This document shows, piece by piece, positions 34,078 through 42,060 of a DNA stretch of 64,000 bases. The stretch lies in the NCBI RefSeq assembly GCF_013284245.2, contig NZ_CP085876.1, forward strand, positions 5,652,001 to 5,716,000, written 5' to 3'. The notes under the pieces were generated by a model. It ran no database searches. It was given only the letters and a program-made list of their open reading frames with translations, and was not told the DNA's origin. Both the position numbers and the translations under genes were made by a program. Numbering within the stretch: the stretch's first letter is position 1; each line of letters begins with the position of its first letter. This stretch comes from Brevibacillus sp. DP1.3A. GTDB lineage: Bacteria; Bacillota; Bacilli; Brevibacillales; Brevibacillaceae.

Positions 34078-34109
34078 AAATAAACGCGACTTGCCTTTTT
34101 CGTTTATTT
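34078..34109 (+). other. Middle hairpin of the eutH leader
   Basis: AAATAAACG (34078-34086) pairs with CGTTTATTT (34101-34109). It may shorten the distance between the two ANTAR-like hairpins, or be a weak terminator. Confidence 0.5.
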
Positions 34110-34177
34110 TTAGCGAGCTATGAAAGCGGTTCCAGTTGGTTGTTATTGCCATTACCTGTAAACAAGTTCATACAAAG

Positions 34178-34193
34178 TAAGCAAAGGCGCTTA
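34178..34193 (+). promoter_or_regulatory. ANTAR-target-like hairpin P2 overlapping the terminator
   Basis: TAAGC and GCTTA close the loop AAAGGC, again with A1 and G4; AGCAAAGGCGCTT is at 34180-34192. Its 3' arm is the 5' arm of the following terminator, so the two structures exclude each other, as in ANTAR antitermination. Confidence 0.65.
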
Positions 34194-34235
34194 GGGTCTA
34201 TCTCATTTATTGATGAGATCCTAAGTGCTTTTATT
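34188..34235 (+). terminator. Leader terminator before eutH
   Basis: CGCTTAGG (34188-34195) pairs with CCTAAGTG (34220-34227), and an inner stem ATCTCAT (34200-34206) pairs with ATGAGAT (34213-34219). TTTTATTGTTT follows. It ends about 30 bases before the eutH start and is probably a regulated attenuator. Confidence 0.75.
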
Positions 34236-34264
34236 GTTTACATCCGCAAAAAGGTGGGATATCC

Positions 34265-35539
34265 ATGGAGCACATTGGAAGCGTCATTATTTACATCATC
34301 ATGTTATGTGCAGTGATTGGTGCCATTGCCGCGATTCGCAACGCCGATGAGGGTCTCGGTAAGGAGTTCATGGAAGGGATTCACTCAACAGGTTACATCT
34401 TCGTTCCTGCTGCCGGTATTATGGCGTCCCTACCGTACATCTCTTGGTTCGTAGAAAAAGCGGTATCACCCATCTTCAACAAAATTGGAGCAGATCCTGC
34501 GATTGCGGCAACTGCGATTCTCGCATCTGACATGGGTGGCTATCAGTTGGCAAACCTCCTGAAGACCTCCACGGAAGGTTGGATTATGGCGATGATCGTC
34601 GGTCTGATGGCCGGTGCTACAATCGTGTTCTCCATCCCAATGGGTCTTGCTATGTTGGACAAGCGCGATCATAAATACATGGCGCTTGGCGTAATGTCCG
34701 GTATTTTGACAGTTCCGATTGGTGCTTTTATCTCCAGCGCCATTCTTGTTTTGACAAATGCAGAGGTTCGCAATGAAATCTCGACGAACGCTGAATCCAC
34801 TTATGCTTTTGCTATTGGTTTCGGTCAGGTACTGTTGAACCTTTCACCAATTTTGTTCTTCGTACTCGCGATTGCTGCTGGTCTGCGTTTCCTGCCAGAC
34901 TTGATGATTAAAGGCTTCATGATTTTCGGGAAGACAATGGATGCAGCTATCAAGCTCGTACTCGTATTCTCGATCGTGCAACACTTTACTGGCATCTTTA
35001 CTACGATTTTCGGAGCTTGGGGCTTCGATCCGATCATCGCCGATCCAACCGATCAATACCGTGCGTTGGAGACCGCTGGTTACATCGGTATCATGCTCGC
35101 AGGTGCGTTCCCAATGGTATACATGCTGCGTAAATATGCAGCGAAGCCGCTCGAAGTATTGGGTAACAAGCTGGGCATGAGCCCTTCTGGTAGTGCAGGC
35201 TTGCTCGCGACTAGCGCGAACATCCTGGCGATGTTCCGTCTCATTCGTTCCATGCCGCCGAAAGACAAAGTTATCAACATTTCCTTCGGGGTTTGTTCAG
35301 CTTTCTTGCTGGGTGACCACTTGTCCTTCTCGGCTAACTTCCAACCAAACATTATCTTGCCGGTCATGATTGGTAAATTGGGTGCAGGTATTATCGGTAT
35401 TGCTTTTGCTTACTGGCTCTCCGTTCCGAAAGCACTTGAACTGGAAAAACAAGATCGTGCTGCGGGAATTATCGGTCCAGACGAGTACTTGGATCATCAT
35501 AATAGCGCGCAAGCTGAAGTTGCAGCAACCAAACAATAA
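34265..35539 (+). CDS. eutH: Ethanolamine transporter EutH
   Basis: A 424-aa protein with about 10-11 membrane segments. The family is recognised by AIRNADEGLGKEFMEGIHSTGYIFVPAAG, here split as IRNADEGLGKEFMEG and GYIFVPAAGIMASLPY, and by SANILAMFRLIRSMPPKDKV and LLGDHLSFSANFQPN. EutH imports ethanolamine for use as carbon and nitrogen source. No other eut gene is nearby, so it stands alone. The leader holds an attenuator with ANTAR-type hairpins, so a EutVW-like system elsewhere may control it. AAAGGTGGG precedes the ATG. Confidence 0.92.
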   Translation: MEHIGSVIIYIIMLCAVIGAIAAIRNADEGLGKEFMEGIHSTGYIFVPAAGIMASLPYISWFVEKAVSPIFNKIGADPAIAATAILASDMGGYQLANLLKTSTEGWIMAMIVGLMAGATIVFSIPMGLAMLDKRDHKYMALGVMSGILTVPIGAFISSAILVLTNAEVRNEISTNAESTYAFAIGFGQVLLNLSPILFFVLAIAAGLRFLPDLMIKGFMIFGKTMDAAIKLVLVFSIVQHFTGIFTTIFGAWGFDPIIADPTDQYRALETAGYIGIMLAGAFPMVYMLRKYAAKPLEVLGNKLGMSPSGSAGLLATSANILAMFRLIRSMPPKDKVINISFGVCSAFLLGDHLSFSANFQPNIILPVMIGKLGAGIIGIAFAYWLSVPKALELEKQDRAAGIIGPDEYLDHHNSAQAEVAATKQ

Positions 35540-35544
35540 AAGCA

Positions 35545-35577
35545 AAAGAGCGGTCCTTCGCGGGCCGCTCTTTTTTC
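35545..35577 (+). terminator. Rho-independent terminator of eutH
   Basis: A 12-bp stem (35545-35556 with 35562-35573, one G-U pair) is followed by TTTTTT. Its A-rich left side lets it act for the convergent gene too. Confidence 0.9.
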
Positions 35578-35579
35578 CT

Positions 35580-36224
35580 CTACACAACCTTTTGGCTCAT
35601 CTCCCAAATTTCTAATGCAGGTACCGGCTTTTTTGAGCACCCCTCCATTGTTAATTCACGTGCTTCTTTTGACCACAAAAAAGGATAGATCGCGAACATT
35701 TCATCGCCTTTTAGCTTGGAAACGTCCTTCTCCCAATCCTTCCAGAAAAATGTCGCATAAAACGTATGGATATCCCCCGTCATTGCCCAGTGCAAAAAGT
35801 CGGTATAGCCAATTTCAAGATCTTCCCACGCAAGACTGTCCGGAGCGAAATACCATATACTGCCTATCGAATCCGGAAACATTCCACCATTAATCGCAAA
35901 GAACCCTCCTATGACATCGTCTGCTACCAACAACATCTCGTTCAAGGCACATTGCTGATTCCAAGAAGTGATGGAACGAGGTAAATGAGGATGGCCGGAC
36001 CCTAGAATCCGTAGCCATCCTTGGTGAATCAGAATCCCACCTGTTTCGAAAGCAACAGCACCTAGAGTTGACCTCGTTGTTACTTGTAAATCAACAAGCT
36101 GTTTTTTCCCTTTCTCCTGTTCAGACGGCAGAAGGGTAATCTTTCGGTCTGATGCTGACTGCCATTTTTTTATTTCTTCTATCGCTGAATCCTCTTCGCA
36201 GTACAATTCCTCGAAGCTTTTCAT
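35580..36224 (-). CDS. DUF2625 family protein
   Basis: A 214-aa soluble protein matching DUF2625. It starts with KSFEELYCEEDSAIEEIKKW, then TRSTLGAVAFETGGILIHQGWLRILGSG (split as TRSTLGAVAFETGG and HQGWLRILGSGHP), then DVIGGFFAINGGMF and WYFAPDSLAWEDLEIGY. Function is unknown; such proteins resemble SMI1/KNR4-type immunity proteins in their acidic, Trp-rich character. The ATG at 36224 follows GTGGAGGC. Confidence 0.85.
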   Translation of the reverse strand: MKSFEELYCEEDSAIEEIKKWQSASDRKITLLPSEQEKGKKQLVDLQVTTRSTLGAVAFETGGILIHQGWLRILGSGHPHLPRSITSWNQQCALNEMLLVADDVIGGFFAINGGMFPDSIGSIWYFAPDSLAWEDLEIGYTDFLHWAMTGDIHTFYATFFWKDWEKDVSKLKGDEMFAIYPFLWSKEARELTMEGCSKKPVPALEIWEMSQKVV

Positions 36225-36243
36225 TTCAGCCTCCACTCCAAAG

Positions 36244-36348
36244 TTAGTGGCGCGGCGCCCACAAGATGACGCTCACTCCGATCAGGCAGATGATAGCACC
36301 CACAGGCGGCATATACCCGCCCGAAGGAAGGGTCGCTTTGAAGTGCAT
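36244..36348 (-). CDS. Possible small membrane peptide (34 aa)
   Basis: ATG 36348 to TAA 36244 encodes MHFKATLPSGGYMPP, then a single membrane segment VGAIICLIGVSVILW. An in-frame stop lies just upstream. The ribosome site (AAAAGAGAAA) is weak. It ends 19 bases before the DUF2625 gene. It may be a small membrane protein or the 3' relic of a transporter gene. Confidence 0.3.
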   Translation of the reverse strand: MHFKATLPSGGYMPPVGAIICLIGVSVILWAPRH

Positions 36349-36468
36349 GTTTTCTCTTTTCTAGCAAAACGAGTAGGTGCAAAGATCACGTCTATTATCT
36401 GATTGTCTCTCATAGTCTGTATATGTAATCATCACATTAGCTCGCCATGACGGACAAATCCTCAAATT

Positions 36469-36954
36469 CTACCCTTGATGAACAGCCTGGGGAGAGCAGC
36501 ACAGATCTCCTTTGCCGGATTCAAGTGCAGATTTCAGGCTCCCCAAAACATGGGACCAAGCCATTTCGTGCCAGCCCCGAGCCTTTTCCCACTCCTCTCC
36601 CTCTTTCCAACCGAAATGCTCGACCAATACTTGCGTTTTCCCCTCTGCTTCAGACAAGGTGACAAGCACGTAAGTCAAGGCATCCTCGTGATTCATGGTA
36701 TCTACAAATTCATCCGGTCCCTTCCATGTAAAGCCCAAGCGCTCCTTCGGTTCAAAATGGGTAATGATGCACCCTTTCGTCCCCATCTGGTCGCGATTGG
36801 TTGGATTGAAGTACAATTCGTACGCTCCACCCAGATACGGCTCAATCGTTGCATCAGGCGCAAACCACTGAACAAGCCGTTCCTTTCGTGTCCATGCCCA
36901 CCAAACTAGCTCTATGGATGATGATACTTCTATCTCCGCTTTCAAGAAACCCAT
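36469..36954 (-). CDS. SRPBCC (AHSA1-like) domain protein
   Basis: A 161-aa START-fold protein. Recognisable parts are AEIEVSSSIELVWWAWTRKERLVQWFAP, split as EVSSSIELVWWAWTRKE and LVQWFAPDA, then EPKERLGFTWKGPDE and GWHEMAWSHVLGSLKSALE. This is the usual layout of the AHSA1 family (Aha1 C-terminal domain-like ligand binders). The ligand is unknown. The ATG at 36954 follows GGGGGGAAG. Confidence 0.87.
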   Translation of the reverse strand: MGFLKAEIEVSSSIELVWWAWTRKERLVQWFAPDATIEPYLGGAYELYFNPTNRDQMGTKGCIITHFEPKERLGFTWKGPDEFVDTMNHEDALTYVLVTLSEAEGKTQVLVEHFGWKEGEEWEKARGWHEMAWSHVLGSLKSALESGKGDLCCSPQAVHQG

Positions 36955-37147
36955 TGTGCTTCCCCCCAACTATTTTCCTAACAGTTTGAAAATAGCAATT
37001 TCTGTATAACCAGTCAATACAGAACACTCGCTGCACTCAACATTCACGCTTGAACGAGATTTCAAGCGTATTAATGAGTCTGAACAAGTCTGAATGGAAT
37101 AATTTTTACTAAAAAGTGTAATTATGCAGTAATCGCATAAGAATGAA

Positions 37148-37156
37148 TGCTATAAT
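37148..37156 (+). promoter_or_regulatory. Extended -10 promoter of the YitT-family gene
   Basis: TGCTATAAT is an extended -10 element 41 bases before the ATG at 37197. No good -35 is seen. Confidence 0.5.
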
Positions 37157-37196
37157 AGCTAAGTAAGTAAAAAATTTCACAATGGGGAGAGGAACG

Positions 37197-38078
37197 ATGG
37201 AACAACCACTTGCAAAATCGGCTCATCAGAAATTACCCATTGGAAAATTGCTCAAGAGGGTCTTCGGTATCCTGATTGGTGCTTCCCTGTTTTCGGTAGC
37301 ACTCGAGATTTTTCTCGTACCGAACAATATTATCGACGGTGGAATCGTAGGTATCTCGATTATTACCTCGCATCTGTCTGGGTTGCCTCTTGGCGTTTTC
37401 CTTTTCGTGCTTAACTTGCCCTTCTTAATCATAGGGTACAAGCAAATCGGAAAAACGTTTGCACTCTCGACCCTCTTTGGGGTTACGATCATGTCAATTG
37501 GAACGACACTCCTTCACCCTGTCAAAGGGCTAACGGATGATCCCCTGCTTGCAGCTGTTTTTGGCGGCATACTTCTCGGGATTGGTGTAGGACTCGTTCT
37601 TCGTTATGGAGGCTCTCTGGACGGTACAGAGATCGTCGCTGTACTGCTTAACAAGAAATCTCCGTTCTCCGTTGGTGAGATCGTTATGTTCATGAACTTA
37701 TTCATTTTGAGCAGTGCCGGATTTGTATTCGGTTGGGATCGCGCGATGTACTCGCTGATCGCCTACTACATTGCATTCAAAATGATCGATCTGACCATCG
37801 AAGGCTTCCAGGAGTCTAAAGCGGTATGGATCATTAGCGACAATCACAAGGATTTGGGAGATGCGATTGTTGCTCGTCTGGGCCGTGGCGTTACCTATTT
37901 GAATGGTGAGGGCGGCTATACTGGAGACGACAAGAAAGTAATTTTCTGCATCATTACGCGATTAGAAGAAGCCAAGCTGAAGCTGATCGTAGAAGAAGTT
38001 GACGAGAATGCCTTCTTGGCTGTCGGTAACATTCACGATGTGCGCGGCGGGCAGTTTAAGAAGAAAGCGATTCATTAA
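37197..38078 (+). CDS. YitT family membrane protein (DUF161 and DUF2179)
   Basis: A 293-aa protein with about five to six membrane segments in the first 210 residues (FLVPNNIIDGGIVGISII and YGGSLDGTEIVAVLLNKKS are family landmarks). A C-terminal cytoplasmic DUF2179 domain follows (AVWIISDNHKDLGDAIVARLGRGVTYL, split as AVWIISDNHKDLG and ARLGRGVTYLNGEGGY). The DUF2179 fold is a putative ligand-binding module. GGGGAGAGGA precedes the ATG. Transport role unknown. Confidence 0.9.
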   Translation: MEQPLAKSAHQKLPIGKLLKRVFGILIGASLFSVALEIFLVPNNIIDGGIVGISIITSHLSGLPLGVFLFVLNLPFLIIGYKQIGKTFALSTLFGVTIMSIGTTLLHPVKGLTDDPLLAAVFGGILLGIGVGLVLRYGGSLDGTEIVAVLLNKKSPFSVGEIVMFMNLFILSSAGFVFGWDRAMYSLIAYYIAFKMIDLTIEGFQESKAVWIISDNHKDLGDAIVARLGRGVTYLNGEGGYTGDDKKVIFCIITRLEEAKLKLIVEEVDENAFLAVGNIHDVRGGQFKKKAIH

Positions 38079-38091
38079 AGGGAAAAAAGTG

Positions 38092-38138
38092 TACCCTATA
38101 GAGCAGACTTTTGAAAAAGTCTTCTATAGGGTATTTTT
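38092..38138 (+). terminator. Rho-independent terminator
   Basis: A long stem joins TACCCTATAG (38092-38101) to CTATAGGGTA (38124-38133), with further pairing of AGACTTTT and AAAAGTCT inside. TTTTTG follows. Confidence 0.9.
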
Positions 38139-38237
38139 GTAATTACGTTCTGGAAAGAAGTGTCTACTATTTGTTTCCACAATCTGATAAATAGAGTACG
38201 ATGTTCGTATCACTCATGGATGAAGGAGGTTTTCTCA

Positions 38238-38732
38238 GTGAATCAAGCATTCTCGATAGAACGAGTTCCTTTTGAACAGAAGCACGCTCTCAAGCAACTG
38301 TTGGAGCTGTATACGTACGACTTCACTGAGTTTGAGCCTTTCGAAGTAGATGACGATGGCTTGTTTGGTTATGACTACTTTGAGAAGTATTGGGTCGAAC
38401 CAGAACGCCATCCCTTTTTCATCAAAGTAAATGGTAAGCTAGCCGGGTTTGTCCTCGTCCGCATGCTCACAAGCCCTGATCCAGATTTGCCATCAACCCA
38501 CTCCATTGCTGAATTTTTTATCATGAAGCGCTACCGTCGACTGGGGATCGGAAAAGCGGCCGCCCATCAAATCTTCAAAATGTTCCCGGGTGCCTGGGAA
38601 GTCTTTCAATTGGAAAACAACATGCCTGCCATCGGCTTTTGGCGTGCCAGCATCCGCGATTACACAGCCAATCTCTATCAAGAGCGTCAAGAGGATGGCA
38701 AAGTCATACAAACATTCCTTTCGAGACCATAG
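38238..38732 (+). CDS. GNAT family N-acetyltransferase
   Basis: A 164-aa acetyltransferase with SIAEFFIMKRYRRLGIGKAAAHQIF (acetyl-CoA loop RRLGIG) and the late EVFQLENNMPAIGFWR strand-helix. The GTG at 38238 follows AAGGAGGT; upstream in-frame starts lack a site. The substrate is unknown. Confidence 0.85.
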   Translation: MNQAFSIERVPFEQKHALKQLLELYTYDFTEFEPFEVDDDGLFGYDYFEKYWVEPERHPFFIKVNGKLAGFVLVRMLTSPDPDLPSTHSIAEFFIMKRYRRLGIGKAAAHQIFKMFPGAWEVFQLENNMPAIGFWRASIRDYTANLYQERQEDGKVIQTFLSRP

Positions 38733-38736
38733 CAAA

Positions 38737-38773
38737 AAAAGCCAAGGGACAGCGCAAATCCCTTGGCTTTTAT
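38737..38773. terminator. Bidirectional terminator
   Basis: A perfect stem (38738-38750 with 38760-38772) with A and T runs on both sides separates two convergent genes. Confidence 0.88.
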
Positions 38774-38785
38774 TAAGAAAACTAA

Positions 38786-40525
38786 CTAGTTGGTGACCGC
38801 TGGAAAGGTCATCACGACAACCGTTCCGCTACCCAGCTTGCTCTCCACCGTAATCTCTCCCCCGTGAGCCAAGACGAGCTGCTTGGCTATCGCCATGCCC
38901 AGCCCCGTTCCACTGGTATTCTCTCCTGTATGCCCACCTCGGTAGTATCTTTCGAACAGATTGGCCAGCGTCGTCTCATCCATACCTGGCCCATTGTCCG
39001 CAATTTTGACCACAAACTGATCGGCTGCAATCGACTGTACCTCTACGAGCACGTGTGTGCCTGCCGGGGTATACTTGATCGCGTTTGTCAAAATGTTGAC
39101 GATGATGCGGCGAAACCAGATTGGATCAACCTCGGCCGTTATCGATTGGACATTCGCCGAAAATTCGATGTCATGCAAAGAAGAGCTCGGATCGTTCACC
39201 ATATCCACCACAATCCTGCGAATGGTTTCTACAATCGCGACAGGTTGTTTGACCATCGGCAAAGCTTGGTTCTTAAGTCGATAGGTCAAATTCAAATCCT
39301 CAATCAGCCCGTTCATGTAGTCTGACTTTTCCCGTATCGTTTTCCCAAATTCGCTGACTTCTTTTCTGTCCCACTCATACTGTTCGGACTCCAAAAAGGT
39401 AGCATAACCGTAAATCGAGCTCAGCGGTGTCTTGAGATCATGGGAGAGCCCGGTAATCCATTCCTCTCGCGTCTGCTCGATCTCTTGCTGAAGCTTTTCA
39501 TTGGAACGCAAAGTTTCACTCAGATGCCGGAGAGCGTCAAACACATCCTTGAACACACGAAATGACTTCTTTTCTTTCCCGCGCCAATTCCTTCCGATTG
39601 GTTTCCCTTTTTTCCCTATGGGCTCCTCATAGCGGCCTTGGGCCAGTCGTTCCAGCCAATTCACCATGTGCAAGAGCGGCTTGCCTACTCGCCACGCATA
39701 CCAGCTGCCTGCGAATAAAACGACTAGGATCAAAAGAATACCGATCTGGAGGAACGTTTGCTTGACCATGGCATCCTCAGACGTCTCTTGGACACCAGAC
39801 TGATAGGTTAGATTTGGAGTGCCCACTACGTATGTCAAATCGCTATTTTTGTCATATCTACTAGTGATATGAACAGGAACATTTTTGGCTGTCTCACCAT
39901 TAAGAAGAACTTCCGCCATGTCTAACTGGGTGGAAGCGTTTGGGTGATTCCATTGATGGATGAGTTTCCCCGCACGATCGTATACCAAGTACCATGCCTT
40001 TTCCCGGGAAAAGTTATTGTTCAACTCATTCCATGTCTCCTTGCTCGTTCCCGTTTTTGCTGCGATCAGGCGCTTCATCATTTCTTTTTCGGGAGCGGGT
40101 GTCCCATAAAGGATGATAATGTTCTCGTCAAATTGGTTAATGACCCAATGTGTAATGTGATAACGAGAAGCATCGCGATTTTCTACATAAGCGATCCACT
40201 CCCCTGGCCCAAATTGACTGGGAACATCAGCAGGTGTCCGATAGTTGTACAGGATTTTTCCGTGCTTGTCGATGATCTGCAACCAGCCTTGATGTCTCGC
40301 CACGCTCTTCTCGATTTCCGGATTGACGTGAATACGCTCTCCCTCGTAATCAATCTTCAACGTCAAATCAGACGCATCCAGCCTGGACAAATCGATGGAC
40401 AATTGCTCGTTCATGATCCGCCAGCCTAACCCCAGCATCGCGATAATCAGAAATAGCAGCAAGACGAGAAGAAACCCGAACAGTTGTCGGACATATTGAA
40501 AGATCAGCTTGTTCCGCAAATTCAT
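38786..40525 (-). CDS. Sensor histidine kinase
   Basis: A 579-aa kinase with a membrane segment at about 16-36, a large extracytoplasmic sensor of about 220 residues, a second segment at about 262-282, a HAMP-like linker, and the His box TGLSHDLKTPLSSIYGYA (about 370). The N box is NILTNAIKYTPAG and the G boxes are DNGPGMD and GTGLGMAIAKQL. It overlaps the response-regulator gene by four bases. The divergent ABC-2 operon is the probable target. Confidence 0.93.
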   Translation of the reverse strand: MNLRNKLIFQYVRQLFGFLLVLLLFLIIAMLGLGWRIMNEQLSIDLSRLDASDLTLKIDYEGERIHVNPEIEKSVARHQGWLQIIDKHGKILYNYRTPADVPSQFGPGEWIAYVENRDASRYHITHWVINQFDENIIILYGTPAPEKEMMKRLIAAKTGTSKETWNELNNNFSREKAWYLVYDRAGKLIHQWNHPNASTQLDMAEVLLNGETAKNVPVHITSRYDKNSDLTYVVGTPNLTYQSGVQETSEDAMVKQTFLQIGILLILVVLFAGSWYAWRVGKPLLHMVNWLERLAQGRYEEPIGKKGKPIGRNWRGKEKKSFRVFKDVFDALRHLSETLRSNEKLQQEIEQTREEWITGLSHDLKTPLSSIYGYATFLESEQYEWDRKEVSEFGKTIREKSDYMNGLIEDLNLTYRLKNQALPMVKQPVAIVETIRRIVVDMVNDPSSSLHDIEFSANVQSITAEVDPIWFRRIIVNILTNAIKYTPAGTHVLVEVQSIAADQFVVKIADNGPGMDETTLANLFERYYRGGHTGENTSGTGLGMAIAKQLVLAHGGEITVESKLGSGTVVVMTFPAVTN

Positions 40526-41238
40526 GACTGTCTTGCCGGACTAACCAGCTTGTAGCCCAGCCCTCTCACCGTGACCAGGAGCTTTGGCTGTCCCGGATTT
40601 TCTTCTATACGCTGGCGCAGCTTGTGAATGTGCACCATGACTGTATTTTCATCAAACATCCCGTACTCGTCTTTCCATACATGATCGTAAATTTGTTCTT
40701 TCGTAAATACCCGGTTCGGATTCTGGCAGAAAAAGATGAGCAATGAAAATACTTGCGCCGGGCAGTCCACTCGTTCTCCGTTCACGAACAGCTCGGCTGC
40801 CTCCACATTTACTTGAAAACGTCCAAAATCAAAGCGCTTTTCTTCCTGGGCTGGAGCAGATCCCCCCAAGGTTCTGCGCAGATGAGCCTTCATCCGGGCA
40901 ACGATCTCTAGTGGATGAAATGGCTTCGTTATGTAATCATCCGCTCCATACGCGAATCCGCTTAATTTATCAAAATCCGTGCCCTTTGCTGTCAGAAAAA
41001 AGATCGGTGCCTTCGTTCGCTGGCGCACGGCTCCGCACAGCTCAAAACCATTTTTATCAGGCAGCATGACATCTAGAATCAACAGGTCGTATGTCTTCTC
41101 CTCCACGAGACGAATCGCCTCTGCTGCTGTCGTACATGTATCGATCTGGACAAAGCCTTCCTTTTTCAGCACTGTTTGAAGCATCTGCAAAATCGCTTCT
41201 TCATCATCTACCAGCAGGATTCTTGCTTCTTTCTCCAT
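40522..41238 (-). CDS. OmpR-family response regulator
   Basis: A 238-aa regulator. Phospho-acceptor Asp56 lies in LLILDVMLPDKNG, the Lys switch in DDYITKPFHPLE, and the winged helix ends VTVRGLGYKLV. The ATG at 41238 follows GGGAGGGAA. Divergent to it is the ABC-2 transporter operon, and an 11-bp-period direct repeat lies between the two (41299-41319). Confidence 0.93.
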   Translation of the reverse strand: MEKEARILLVDDEEAILQMLQTVLKKEGFVQIDTCTTAAEAIRLVEEKTYDLLILDVMLPDKNGFELCGAVRQRTKAPIFFLTAKGTDFDKLSGFAYGADDYITKPFHPLEIVARMKAHLRRTLGGSAPAQEEKRFDFGRFQVNVEAAELFVNGERVDCPAQVFSLLIFFCQNPNRVFTKEQIYDHVWKDEYGMFDENTVMVHIHKLRQRIEENPGQPKLLVTVRGLGYKLVSPARQS

Positions 41239-41298
41239 ATCCGTTCCCTCCCTTGCTGTCATTCATTCTACCATGAGAAACGATGCCAACAAAAAAGA

Positions 41299-41319
41299 TA
41301 AGGAAATGGTAAGGTAGCG
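41299..41319 (+). promoter_or_regulatory. Direct repeat, possible response-regulator site
   Basis: TAAGGAAATGG (41299-41309) is followed by TAAGGTAGCG (41310-41319), so TAAGG repeats with an 11-base period, as in OmpR-family operators. It lies between the divergent regulator and transporter genes. Confidence 0.4.
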
Positions 41320-41376
41320 TTTTAGTAGGGGAAAGGTCTGGCCATTATGATGAAGAAGAAAGGAGCGGATTCACCT

Positions 41377-42060
41377 ATGTGGGCTATTTGCCAACACGAA
41401 TTTTTTCGGTTGTTTAAAAGTATCAAATCGTTAATTACCGTTGCCTTTATCGTCGGCATCTCGTACTTGGTTTCTGACCTCGTCAATCAGGCAGCAAACT
41501 TTCTCCCACAACAGGAGCTGGCGCAGGGACACGCGCTTGGTATCTTTGTACTCATCATGCTGTTCGGGCCCTTGTTTGTATTCAGCCTGTCTCATGATGT
41601 CATAAATCGTGAGCTAGCGGGCAGGACGATTCGCTTTCTTGTCACCCGGACTTCACGCAATCAGATCATTTTAGGGAAATTTCTCGGAGTCGCGTTCTTC
41701 TGGCTAACCTGCATGATTATTACGTTTGGCGTAGTTTTCGCCACCGTGCAAACGTTTGACGCGAAGACCTTTTACCTCTGCGTATCCCTGCTTATCTATT
41801 GCATCTCACTGGCACTGCTGCTCTCGCTCGTGATACCTCGGCCCAGCTACACGATGTTTTTGGGAATTGTGATCGCACTGATCTTGCCGGGTCTCGGACT
41901 GTGGAGCACCTTCTCCAGTCACCCAGCAGCAGCATGGATTAAATATTTGACACCCTTTTCATTTATGGAAAAAGGCGGCGCCTGGACCGGCTTCATTTGG
42001 CTCTATGCAGCAGCTTTCCTGATCGCTTCTATGTACCTATTCCGACGGAGGGATTGTTAA
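41377..42060 (+). CDS. ABC-2 type transporter permease
   Basis: A 227-aa membrane protein with about six segments. The NosY-like feature ELAGRTIRFLVTRTSRNQIILGKFLG, split as ELAGRTIRFLVTRTSR and QIILGKFLGVAFFW, is typical of ABC-2 permeases. I use ATG 41377 (after AAAGGAGC); ATG 41347 is an alternative adding 10 residues. The stop overlaps the ATPase start. Context with a two-component system suggests antimicrobial or envelope-stress export. Confidence 0.88.
   Translation: MWAICQHEFFRLFKSIKSLITVAFIVGISYLVSDLVNQAANFLPQQELAQGHALGIFVLIMLFGPLFVFSLSHDVINRELAGRTIRFLVTRTSRNQIILGKFLGVAFFWLTCMIITFGVVFATVQTFDAKTFYLCVSLLIYCISLALLLSLVIPRPSYTMFLGIVIALILPGLGLWSTFSSHPAAAWIKYLTPFSFMEKGGAWTGFIWLYAAAFLIASMYLFRRRDC

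Noticed and set aside
34078-34109. Middle eutH leader hairpin as the main terminator
   Set aside because: Only two T residues follow the stem; the later hairpin at 34188-34235 has a better T-rich tail and overlaps the second ANTAR-like hairpin.
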